This document shows, piece after piece, positions 9,033 to 17,301 of a DNA stretch of 64,000 nt. Both the position numbers and the translations under genes were made by a program. The notes under the pieces are model-generated. The model searched no databases and was not told the origin of the DNA. It saw nothing but the letters and a program-made list of their open reading frames with translations. Source of the DNA: Sphingopyxis sp. 113P3 (GTDB lineage: Bacteria > Pseudomonadota > Alphaproteobacteria > Sphingomonadales > Sphingomonadaceae); NCBI RefSeq assembly GCF_001278035.1, contig NZ_CP009452.1:1087501-1151500 (forward strand). Reading direction: 5' to 3'. Each line of letters opens with the position of its first letter. Within the stretch, counting starts at the first letter, position 1.

Positions 9033-10021
9033 TCGACGGATTGGACGACCAGCTTTGGAATTGGGCTGAGCTGAAAGATCAGGAGGATTGGTCGGGACTG
9101 CTCATCGGCAACGGGTTCAGCCAGAATCTGTGGCAGCGTTTTGGGTATGGTTCGCTATTCGAGACCGCAGCACAAGGCGATGGAGCGCAGCTCAACGCCG
9201 CGGACATCTCACTGTTTGACCGCCTGGAAACACGAAATTTCGAAGTTGTTTTGAGCGCCTTGGCGACCAGCAAGACCGTGTCCGCGGCGCTCGGTCAGCC
9301 ACTGGATCCGTTTTCAGAGCGAGAGGTCAGTATTCGGGAGGCGCTGATCCGGGCCGTCCATTCGGTCCATGTGCCATGGCAATCCGTACCTGCCGCCCAC
9401 CTCGACGTTATCGCCGCCGAACTATCGGCTTATGCGTCGATCTACTGCACGAATTATGACCTCACGCTCTATTGGGCGCTCATGCGGAATCAGAACGGCT
9501 TCCGGGATTATTTTTGGTCGGAGAAGTTCGACGTCACAAACACCGAGATCTGGGGCAAAAGGACCAAGGTGCATTTCCTGCATGGCGGCCTGCACCTCTA
9601 TCGGCGACCGAACGGCCAGACATTGAAGAGACCGGCCGCGGCGGGACAAAACCTGCTAGATCTGTTCGGAACCGCCTATCAGGATTCTATGCCGCTCTTC
9701 ATTTCGGAGGGGACGGCTCAGGAGAAGCTCGCGTCGATCTATCGGTCCGACTACCTCTCCTTTGTATTCGCTTGCCTGGCGCAGGACACGGAACCCTTGG
9801 TTGTCTTTGGTCACAGCCTTGGCGACAGCGACAAGCACCTCATAGACGCTATCGGAAACCACAAGGGCCGTTCGGTTGCCGTCTCGCTGCGCGCCACTGG
9901 CAATATTCGGCAGAAGAAGGCCGCGCTGATTGAAGCGCTGCCCGAAGCCACACTGCATTTCTACGACGCCGCCACGCATCCGCTGGGCGCAGCAAACCTC
10001 CAAATTGAAGAGCCCGCGTAA
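9029..10021 (+). CDS. DUF4917 SIR2-like protein
   Basis: A 330-residue protein. LLIGNGFS (residues 24-31) and FGYGSLFE open the protein, YCTNYDL (N142) sits at the place of the SIR2 asparagine, FLHGGLHLY follows, and VVFGHSLGDSDKHLI closes the Rossmann-like core. This is the motif order of DUF4917, a branch of the SIR2/STALD-like group. Many SIR2-fold proteins in defence loci degrade or bind NAD+, so an abortive NAD-depletion effector is a reasonable guess but is not shown. It overlaps the ASCH gene by 4 nt and the methyltransferase by 1 nt (TAATG), so its amount is tied to the methylation genes. Confidence 0.8.
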   Translation: MIDGLDDQLWNWAELKDQEDWSGLLIGNGFSQNLWQRFGYGSLFETAAQGDGAQLNAADISLFDRLETRNFEVVLSALATSKTVSAALGQPLDPFSEREVSIREALIRAVHSVHVPWQSVPAAHLDVIAAELSAYASIYCTNYDLTLYWALMRNQNGFRDYFWSEKFDVTNTEIWGKRTKVHFLHGGLHLYRRPNGQTLKRPAAAGQNLLDLFGTAYQDSMPLFISEGTAQEKLASIYRSDYLSFVFACLAQDTEPLVVFGHSLGDSDKHLIDAIGNHKGRSVAVSLRATGNIRQKKAALIEALPEATLHFYDAATHPLGAANLQIEEPA

Positions 10022-12747
10022 TGACCCAGAATTATAAAAAGAAGCTCATCGAAGTCGCAATCCCACTCGAGGCGATTAATGCGGCATCGGCGCGGGAAAA
10101 GTCGATCAAGCACGGGCATCCCTCAGCACTTCACTTGTGGTGGGCGCGGCGGCCCTTGGCGGCATGCCGAGCGATATTATTCGCTCAGCTTGTCGATGAC
10201 CCGTCGAGCCATCCCGAAAAGTTCGCGACCGAGGAGGAGATCGAAACTGAACGCGATCGTCTCTTCCAGATCATCCAGGACCTGGTGAAGTGGGAGAATT
10301 CCACCAACGAAGAAGTTCTTGAACGGGCCCGGGCTGAAATTCGCAGGAATTTCCCGGAGGGCGTCCCTCCGGCCTACGATCCATTTTCGGGCGGTGGTTC
10401 TATTCCGCTTGAAGCTTTGCGGCTTGGTTTGCGTTCGACCGGGTCTGATCTCAACCCGGTTGCTGTAATGATCGGCAAGGCAATGATCGAGCTACCTTCC
10501 CAGTTCAAGGATCGGAAGCCTGTCCATCCCGGCAAACTGGAGCGCCTTCACTATCGCGGCGCTGAAGGTCTTGCCGAAGACATTCTCTGGTATGCGCAGG
10601 CGCTAACCGACAAGGCGCGGGAGAAAATTGGACACCTCTATCCGCAGGTCGCTCTTCCTAAGAAGGATGGCGGCGGCGAAGCTACCATCCTCGCCTGGCT
10701 GTGGGCGAGGACCGTTGCGAGTCCGAACCCGGCGGTGCGCGGCGCCCATGTCCCTTTGATTTCCAACTATTGGCTTTGCAACAAGCCCAAAAAATCAGTT
10801 TGGGTGCAGCCCACCATCAGTGGTTTTGACATCTCCTTTGAAATTCACACTGGCAAACCCGCTGATACGGCTGCCGTCGCGGCAGGCACCAAGGCGGGCC
10901 GCGGTGCGAATTTCAGGTGTCTCCTGACCGGCGACGCGATCACGGCCGACTATGTGAAGGCCGAGGGTATGGCCGGTAGGATGGGCTGGCGTTTGCTGGC
11001 TGTTGTCCTGGAAGGCAAAGGCGGACGTCGATACGTTGCTCCAACTAAAGAGGATGAGGTCCTAGCTTTCAGTGAAAAGCCTGATTGGAGACCAGAATTC
11101 CCTCTTTCACAGCACCCTCAGTATATGAGTGTAACCAACTATGGTCCGACCAATATCTCTGACCTATTCATGGATCGGCAGACCATTGCCCTGAACACAT
11201 TCATGGGCCTCATTTCAGATGTGGTCGGAAAAATACCTGATGAGGATTACCGAAAGGCGATCTTCTCATATCTGGTATTGAGTGTGAGTCGATTGGCCAA
11301 TCGGCAATCCACCAGTAGCTTTTGGGATACGACCGGGGAAAAAATACAGCAGGTGTTTGCGATGCAGGCTTTGCCGATGCGCTGGGACACAGTTGAAGGA
11401 AACCCGTTCTCGTCGTCCTCGGGCAATTTCATCGGTCAAGTCGAATATCTGGCGAAAGCCGTGGCCGCTCTTCCCTGTTCGGATCAGGGTGGCGTCGAAC
11501 ACCAAATGGATGCCCAGAACGTAGATTTCTCAGGCTTCGTTATCTCTACCGACCCGCCGTATTACGACAACGTCCCTTATGCGGATTTGTCCGATTTCTT
11601 CTATGTCTGGCTGCGGAAAGGGCTGGCAGGGACCTACCCGGACCTGTTTTCGACCATGCTGGTTCCCAAGCAAGAGGAACTGGTTGCCGACTATAAACGC
11701 CACGGCGGTAAGGACGAGGCCGACAGCTTCTTTCTCGAAGGTATGACTACCGTCATGCGTCACATGGCGACGCAGGGCCGGCCCGATGTGCCGGCTGCGA
11801 TTTATTATGCTTTCCGGCAAGGCGAGGTCGACGAAAGCGGTTTCTCGGTTAAGGGGTGGGCGACCTTCCTTCAGGCGATTGTCGACGCCGGCTATTCGAT
11901 CGGGGCGACATGGCCGGTACGGACCGAGCTTGTTGGCAACCTCAAGAAAAACAAAAACGCGCTCGCTACGTCTGTCGTGATGGCGTGTCGGCCTCGTGCG
12001 GCGGATGCCGAGACGATCTCGCGCATCGAGTTTATCCGGGCGCTGCGCCGTGAACTGCCCGCAGCCCTCAAGGAGATGCACCGCGCAAGCATCGCTCCGG
12101 TGGATATTCCCCAGGCTTCCATCGGCCCCGGCATAGCGATTTTCAGCCGCTACGCCTCAGTGATCGAACGCGATGACAGCCCGATGTCGGTGAAGACCGC
12201 CTTGCAAATCATCAACGAGGAACTGGATCAGTATCTTTCCTCTCAGGAAGGTGATTTTGATCCGGAGACGCGCTTTGCCGTGACCTGGTTCACTCAGCAT
12301 GGGTACGAAAAGGGCTTTTTCGGCGATGCCGATAACCTTGCCCGCGCCCGTGGCATTTCGGTGGACGATGTGCGCCATGCTGGCATCGTGGAATCATCGG
12401 CAGGGCGAGTCCGCATCTACAAGCGGGAAGACCTAGAGGTGGATTGGAATCCCGAAACGGACCGCCATCTCACCATCTGGGAATGTTGCCAGTATCTCGT
12501 GCGTCAACATCAACTGGATGGGTTGTCGCATGAGACGGCATTGCTCCTGAAGAAGTTTGGGAGCGACAAGGCCGAGGCGGTGAAGGACTTGGCTTACGTC
12601 CTTTATGAAATCAGCGACAAACGGCGGCAGGATCGCCAAGAGGCCACTACCTACAACGCGCTCGTCACCGACTGGACCGAACTGACGCGGCAGGCTGCGG
12701 CGATCCATGACACCGTCGGCGATCGCCAGATCAAGCTGGACATCTGA
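10021..12747 (+). CDS. DUF1156-family DNA methyltransferase (adenine-type motifs)
   Basis: A 908-residue protein. The N-terminus carries the DUF1156 signature (PLEAINAASAREKSIKHG, then SALHLWWARRPL at about residues 35-46). The SAM-binding loop is DPFSGGGS (120-127) and the catalytic motif is DPPYY (511-515), as in N6-adenine or N4-cytosine amino-methyltransferases. The size is usual for the family. DUF1156 enzymes are typically found with DUF499 ATPases and helicases, as here. The enzyme would mark host DNA as self, and the helicase, ATPase and SIR2-like proteins would act on unmarked DNA. The downstream DUF499 gene starts 13 nt after the stop. The gene is visibly less GC-rich than its flanking large genes. 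Confidence 0.9.
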   Translation: MTQNYKKKLIEVAIPLEAINAASAREKSIKHGHPSALHLWWARRPLAACRAILFAQLVDDPSSHPEKFATEEEIETERDRLFQIIQDLVKWENSTNEEVLERARAEIRRNFPEGVPPAYDPFSGGGSIPLEALRLGLRSTGSDLNPVAVMIGKAMIELPSQFKDRKPVHPGKLERLHYRGAEGLAEDILWYAQALTDKAREKIGHLYPQVALPKKDGGGEATILAWLWARTVASPNPAVRGAHVPLISNYWLCNKPKKSVWVQPTISGFDISFEIHTGKPADTAAVAAGTKAGRGANFRCLLTGDAITADYVKAEGMAGRMGWRLLAVVLEGKGGRRYVAPTKEDEVLAFSEKPDWRPEFPLSQHPQYMSVTNYGPTNISDLFMDRQTIALNTFMGLISDVVGKIPDEDYRKAIFSYLVLSVSRLANRQSTSSFWDTTGEKIQQVFAMQALPMRWDTVEGNPFSSSSGNFIGQVEYLAKAVAALPCSDQGGVEHQMDAQNVDFSGFVISTDPPYYDNVPYADLSDFFYVWLRKGLAGTYPDLFSTMLVPKQEELVADYKRHGGKDEADSFFLEGMTTVMRHMATQGRPDVPAAIYYAFRQGEVDESGFSVKGWATFLQAIVDAGYSIGATWPVRTELVGNLKKNKNALATSVVMACRPRAADAETISRIEFIRALRRELPAALKEMHRASIAPVDIPQASIGPGIAIFSRYASVIERDDSPMSVKTALQIINEELDQYLSSQEGDFDPETRFAVTWFTQHGYEKGFFGDADNLARARGISVDDVRHAGIVESSAGRVRIYKREDLEVDWNPETDRHLTIWECCQYLVRQHQLDGLSHETALLLKKFGSDKAEAVKDLAYVLYEISDKRRQDRQEATTYNALVTDWTELTRQAAAIHDTVGDRQIKLDI

Positions 12748-12760
12748 GGGGGGACGGAAC

Positions 12761-15700
12761 GTGGCAAAAAGCACGCGCCAATATGTGTTTGAAGGAATGG
12801 AGTTGCTCCCGGCGGCGCTCATCCCGTTCGTAGAGAAAAGGCTGGAAAGTTCGCTCAAGGGGCACTGGCAGGTCCAGGTGCTGGAGAAGTTGCCGAACCT
12901 GCGCCCCAACAGCAGCGGTGAGGTCGGTTGGGACCAGGCCGCGCTGTTCAACGCCATGGATCGCTTTTGGAGCGAGGCGTTCAAGGCCGTGCTTGGCCGC
13001 GCCGAGCGCTCGCTGGTCAACGAGCTCGGGGATGTCCGCAACAAGCTCTCGCACAACGAGACCTTCACCTACGACGATGCCGAGCGCGCTCTGGATTCCA
13101 TGCGTCGGCTGATGGAGGCGATCAGCGCCGGCGAGACGGCGGAGCAGCTCGGTAAGATGCGCGACACCATCCTGCGCACGAAGTTCACCGAGCTTCAGCG
13201 CAACGAGGAGCGGCGGAAAACCCAGCGCCTCGAAATCTCGGTCGAGACCGTGGCGGGGCTGCTGCCGTGGCGCGAGGTGGTCGAGCCTCACCAGGATGTC
13301 GCCACCGGCGAGTTCCAGCAGGCCGAGTTCGCGGCCGACCTCGCCAAGGTGCATTCGGGCAGCGCGCCGCCGGAATACCGCGACCCGCGTCAGTTCTTCA
13401 GCCGCACCTATCTGACGGAAGGTTTGAGCGCGCTGTTGATTGGGGCCGCGAAGCGGCTGTCCGGTAGCGGCGGCGATCCGGTCGTCGAACTGCAAACCAA
13501 CTTTGGCGGCGGCAAGACGCACTCGATGTTGGCGCTCTATCACATGGCTGGGCCTACCCCGGTGCAGGACCTCTCCGGCTTGGACCAGTTGCTCGAAAAG
13601 CAGGGGCTCAGCGTGCCGCAGGGCGTCAACCGCGCCGTGCTAGTCGGCACGTCACGCGGGCCGCAGGACGTCCTCCATGCCGAAGGCGATCGGAAGATCC
13701 GCACGACCTGGGGTGAACTCGCCTGGCAGCTCGGTGGCGCCGACGCTTTCGCCATGGTCGCGGAGAATGACGCCAGTGGTATCGCGCCGGGCTCGAACTT
13801 GCTGGAGGCGCTCTTCAAAAAGTATGCGCCGTGCCTGATCCTGATCGACGAATGGGTCGCGTACCTGCGTCAGATCTACAAGGTCGAGGGACTGCCGTCC
13901 GGGTCGTTCGATGCGAACCTGTCCTTCGTCCAGTCGCTGACCGAGGCGGTCAAGGCTAGCCCTGGCACGCTGCTCGTCGCGTCTTTGCCGGCGTCGCAGA
14001 TCGAGGTGGGCGGCGAAGGCGGCCAAGAAGCGCTTGCTCGACTCAAGCAGACCTTCAGCCGCGTGGAATCCTCATGGCGTCCGGCGAGTCAGGAGGAGAG
14101 CTATGAGATCGTCCGGCGGCGGCTGTTCAAGGACATCCCCGGCGACAAGTTCCACCATCGCGACAACACGCTGAAGCAGTTCGCGAAGCTCTACCGTGAG
14201 AACGCCAACGATTTTCCGCAAGGCTGCGCGGACGAAGACTATCGGCGCAAGTTGGAGAAGGCTTATCCGATCCATCCCGAGTTGTTCGACCAGCTCTACA
14301 CGAGCTGGGGGTCGCTCGAAAAATTCCAGCGCACGCGCGGCGTGCTGCGCCTGATGGCGCAGGCTATTCACGAGCTGTGGATGAACGCGGATCCGTCGGT
14401 GATGATCATGCCGGGCAGCGTGGCGGTGAGTTCACCGCGTGTGGAGCCGGAATTGCTGCACTATCTTGAGGTGAGTTGGCAATCGATCATCGCCGGCGAT
14501 GTCGATGGTGCGACGTCCACGCCCTACAAGATCGACCAGTCCGCGCCCAACCTAAACCGATACTCGGCGACGCGTCGCGTCGCGCGCGCGATCTTCATGG
14601 GGACGGCGCCGACGCATCAGCAGCAAAACACGGGCCTCGACGACAAACAGATCAACCTCGGCGTCGTGCAGCCCGGCGAGCGGCCCGCGATCTTTGGTGA
14701 TGCGCTCCGGCGGCTAACCAACCAGGCCAAGTTCATGCACGCTGATCTCGGCCGTTACTGGTATTCCATGTCGGCCAGCCTCAATCGCATCGCGGCGGAC
14801 AAGGCCGCGCAGATCGAGGCGGCATTGGTTGACGTTAGGATTGATGCGGAACTCGGCAAATATGTGAATGGCCTTGTGGACCGCGGGCATTTCGACGCCG
14901 TGCAGGTCGCGCCTGCTTCATCGGCCGAAGTGCCCGATGAAGCCGGAGGCGTGCGGGCCGTGGTGTTAGGGGTTGCACATCCACACAGCGGGCGCGACAC
15001 GTCGGAGGCCCTCGCCGAGGCTAAGGACATGCTGACGCAGCGTGGTTCCGCACCGCGCGTTTATCGCAACATGCTGGTTTTCATTGCCGCAGACTCGCGC
15101 CAGCTCGATAACCTGAAAGACGCTATGCGCGCGTCCCTGGCCTGGGGCGAAATCGTTCGTGACAAGGAGCGTTTGGAGCTTCGGCCGAGCGATCAGAAAC
15201 TCGCGGAGGCCAAGCTGGCCGAGGCGACAGAAACGATGAAGACGCGCCTCAAGGAGGCGTGGTGCTACCTGCATTATCCGGCGCAGGAGAGCGCTCAGAC
15301 CGATGTGGAGTGGGTCTCGGGTAAAGTTCCGGCGCAGGATGGGCTGTTGGCGCGGGCGAGCAAGAAGCTCGTGGCCGAGGAAGGTCTGCTGACCGAGCTG
15401 GGGCCGTCGCGTCTCGATCGCGATCTCCAGAAATACATCTGGAACGACAAGTCACATCTGTCGCTGAAGGATCTGCGGGAATACCTCAATCGCTACATCT
15501 ATCTGCCCCGCCTCAAGGGGCAGGACGTCCTGATCAAGGCCGTGCAGGCGGCCGTCAGCGGCATGTTGCCCGGTCCCTTCGCTTATGCCGAGCGATGGGA
15601 CGAGAAGACCGATACCTATCTGGGGCTTGCCATCGAGCGGGCCGGCAACGCGCCTGTGGTGATCGACAGCGATAGCGTCATCATCAAACCGGACGTGGCC

Positions 15701-16063
15701 GAAGCGCATCGCCCGGCGCCTTCGCAACCCGGGGCGGGTGATGCGCCTGGAGGCGCCGACAGTGGCGGACCCACGCCCGCGCCTGGCGGGCCGGGCGTCG
15801 AGGAGACGTCTGCCACGCCGCCGACGGAAAAGAAGCCGACGCGCTTTAGCGGCGCGGTGATGATCTCACCGGAGCGCCCCGCCCGGGACATTCACCAGAT
15901 TGTCGAGGCGATCGTGGAGCAGCTGACGACGCTGCCCGGCAGCGAGGTGCGGCTGAGGCTGGAGATCGAGGCGGATGTGCCGGGCGGGCTTGATCGCGCC
16001 AAGGTGCGGACCTTGGTCGAGAATGCAAACACCCTGGGATTTACCGAGAAGTCGGTGGAGTGA
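12761..16063 (+). CDS. DUF499 AAA-like ATPase with N-terminal Swt1-like HEPN domain
   Basis: 1100 residues from GTG 12761, which follows a GGGGGGA site; an ATG at 12707 would overlap the methyltransferase without a ribosome site. Residues 1 to about 130 form a helical HEPN-like domain containing VRNKLSHNE, in which R93 and H98 make the R-x4-H motif of HEPN ribonucleases. The DUF499 ATPase follows, with Walker A NFGGGKTH (K252) and Walker B LILIDEW (D363, E364). A Pro/Gly/Ala-rich linker near residue 1000 joins it to a ~75-residue C-terminal domain. DUF499 proteins are the large ATPases of DUF1156-linked systems. The HEPN motif suggests a possible RNase effector held in check by the ATPase, which is inference. 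The gene ends the operon, before a hairpin at 16071. Confidence 0.87.
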   Translation: MAKSTRQYVFEGMELLPAALIPFVEKRLESSLKGHWQVQVLEKLPNLRPNSSGEVGWDQAALFNAMDRFWSEAFKAVLGRAERSLVNELGDVRNKLSHNETFTYDDAERALDSMRRLMEAISAGETAEQLGKMRDTILRTKFTELQRNEERRKTQRLEISVETVAGLLPWREVVEPHQDVATGEFQQAEFAADLAKVHSGSAPPEYRDPRQFFSRTYLTEGLSALLIGAAKRLSGSGGDPVVELQTNFGGGKTHSMLALYHMAGPTPVQDLSGLDQLLEKQGLSVPQGVNRAVLVGTSRGPQDVLHAEGDRKIRTTWGELAWQLGGADAFAMVAENDASGIAPGSNLLEALFKKYAPCLILIDEWVAYLRQIYKVEGLPSGSFDANLSFVQSLTEAVKASPGTLLVASLPASQIEVGGEGGQEALARLKQTFSRVESSWRPASQEESYEIVRRRLFKDIPGDKFHHRDNTLKQFAKLYRENANDFPQGCADEDYRRKLEKAYPIHPELFDQLYTSWGSLEKFQRTRGVLRLMAQAIHELWMNADPSVMIMPGSVAVSSPRVEPELLHYLEVSWQSIIAGDVDGATSTPYKIDQSAPNLNRYSATRRVARAIFMGTAPTHQQQNTGLDDKQINLGVVQPGERPAIFGDALRRLTNQAKFMHADLGRYWYSMSASLNRIAADKAAQIEAALVDVRIDAELGKYVNGLVDRGHFDAVQVAPASSAEVPDEAGGVRAVVLGVAHPHSGRDTSEALAEAKDMLTQRGSAPRVYRNMLVFIAADSRQLDNLKDAMRASLAWGEIVRDKERLELRPSDQKLAEAKLAEATETMKTRLKEAWCYLHYPAQESAQTDVEWVSGKVPAQDGLLARASKKLVAEEGLLTELGPSRLDRDLQKYIWNDKSHLSLKDLREYLNRYIYLPRLKGQDVLIKAVQAAVSGMLPGPFAYAERWDEKTDTYLGLAIERAGNAPVVIDSDSVIIKPDVAEAHRPAPSQPGAGDAPGGADSGGPTPAPGGPGVEETSATPPTEKKPTRFSGAVMISPERPARDIHQIVEAIVEQLTTLPGSEVRLRLEIEADVPGGLDRAKVRTLVENANTLGFTEKSVE

Positions 16064-16070
16064 GTGCGCA

Positions 16071-16094
16071 GGAAGCGGATGCAATCCGCCTTCC
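16071..16094 (+). terminator. Hairpin after the defence operon
   Basis: GGAAGCGGAT, 3-nt loop, ATCCGCCTTCC: a stem with one bulged base starting 8 nt after the DUF499 stop codon. There is no long T-tract, so termination is plausible but not certain. Confidence 0.45.
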
Positions 16095-16159
16095 TATGTA
16101 AAACCATGTTTATTCAAACAGATGAAACCATGATGGGGTGAAATGTAGCGCGGCAAGAG

Positions 16160-17128
16160 GTGGAGAAGAGTAGCTCCATTGTGATCGAGTTGCGCAACAT
16201 TCAATACTTTGTCGCGGCTGCGGAGCATGGAAGCTTTCGCAAGGCGGCGGCGTTCCTGAATATCCAGGAATCTGCCGTCAGCCGCCGCATCCGCGATCTC
16301 GAGGATCGGTTGGGCGCTTCCTTGTTCCACCGCCATTCCGGCGGCGTTTCCCTCACGGTGGCGGGCGAACGGTTTCTGCGTCGTGTCCGCATCGCGCTCC
16401 AGCAGATCGAGAATGGCGTCAACGATGTCGCTGCGATCGGCCGATCCGAGGATGGCATCGTCAAGATCGGCATCTTCTCGTCCCTGGCGTCGGGTTTCCT
16501 GTTCGACCTGATGAAGGCGTTCGACGAGAAGCATCCGCGCGTGACGGTCGAACTGATCGAAGGCAATCCATCGGTCCATGTCGCGGCGGTCCGGCAGCTT
16601 CAGCTCGACGTGGCGTTCATCACTGGCACGGGGGAGTGGCCCGGTTGCGAAACCGAGCAGCTATGGACGGAAGGCGTGTTCGCCGTCCTGCCGTCGGAAC
16701 ACGGTCTTACGAAGAAGCAGAGCTTGCGCTGGCGCGATCTCGCCGGGGAGACCTTCATCGTCAGCGATGCCGCGCCGGGACCGGAAATCCGCGATTATCT
16801 GGTCCAGCGCCTGGCGGATCTCGGCCGCCATCCGAACATCCACCCTCAATATGTCGGGCGCGATGTCCTCCTGTCGATGGTCGCCGTGGGGCGCGGACTG
16901 ACGGTGGTCAGCGAGGCGGCAACCGGCGCGCGTTTTCCCGGCGTCGTCTATCGGCAGATCGCAGATGAGGTCCTGCCGTTCAGTGCGATCTGGTCGCGCC
17001 GAAACGACAATCCGGCATTTCGCAGGTTTCTCAGCCTTGCTCGAATGTCATCGCGATCCGAAAGCGCGAATATCAAACGGACGGGTTCGCCCGCTTCGCC
17101 TTCGCAAAGCCGCGATCCGTCCCGATGA
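16160..17128 (+). CDS. LysR-family transcriptional regulator
   Basis: About 315-322 residues. An N-terminal LysR winged helix (LRNIQYFVAAAEHGSFRKAA, then ESAVSRRIRDLE and FHRHSGGVSLT) is followed by a periplasmic-binding-like effector domain. GTG 16160 gives the longest protein. GTG 16181 has a GGAGAAG site about 12 nt upstream and brings the protein to the usual family start just before IELRNIQ. Its 3' end overlaps the DUF2274 gene on the other strand by 56 nt. Tn4371-like elements often carry a LysR gene at this edge of the trb operon. The ligand and targets are unknown. It probably marks the boundary between conjugation core and accessory DNA. Confidence 0.87.
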   Translation: MEKSSSIVIELRNIQYFVAAAEHGSFRKAAAFLNIQESAVSRRIRDLEDRLGASLFHRHSGGVSLTVAGERFLRRVRIALQQIENGVNDVAAIGRSEDGIVKIGIFSSLASGFLFDLMKAFDEKHPRVTVELIEGNPSVHVAAVRQLQLDVAFITGTGEWPGCETEQLWTEGVFAVLPSEHGLTKKQSLRWRDLAGETFIVSDAAPGPEIRDYLVQRLADLGRHPNIHPQYVGRDVLLSMVAVGRGLTVVSEAATGARFPGVVYRQIADEVLPFSAIWSRRNDNPAFRRFLSLARMSSRSESANIKRTGSPASPSQSRDPSR

Positions 17129-17300
17129 ACCGCTCCAGCATCGGAATGATCAGCCGCGCCGGATCCGTCGCCGGCTGCCCGGTCTCGCGGGCGAGGATTT
17201 CCGCATAGGCGGTGAGATCACGATGAAGGCTCGCGGGCAGCTCCAGCGTGACTTTGACCGGCTTGTCGTCGACGATCGGGCCGAGCTTCAGTTTTGCCAT
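17073..17300 (-). CDS. DUF2274 protein of the trb operon
   Basis: A 75-residue protein. The pattern MAKLKLGPI, then KPVKVTLELPASLHRDLTAYAEILA, is the DUF2274 signature and looks like a ribbon-helix-helix-type fold. It starts 1 nt after the trbI stop codon and ends the trb operon, the usual position for this family. Its role is unknown; DNA binding and control of transfer is possible. Its 3' end lies inside the convergent LysR gene. Confidence 0.85.
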   Translation of the reverse strand: MAKLKLGPIVDDKPVKVTLELPASLHRDLTAYAEILARETGQPATDPARLIIPMLERFIGTDRGFAKAKRANPSV

Positions 17301-17301
17301 T

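Noticed and set aside
4558..12747. Calling the locus a complete class 1 DISARM
   Set aside because: DrmD-like helicase and a methyltransferase are present, but DrmA, DrmB (DUF1998) and the PLD-type DrmC are not, and the methyltransferase is of the DUF1156 type.
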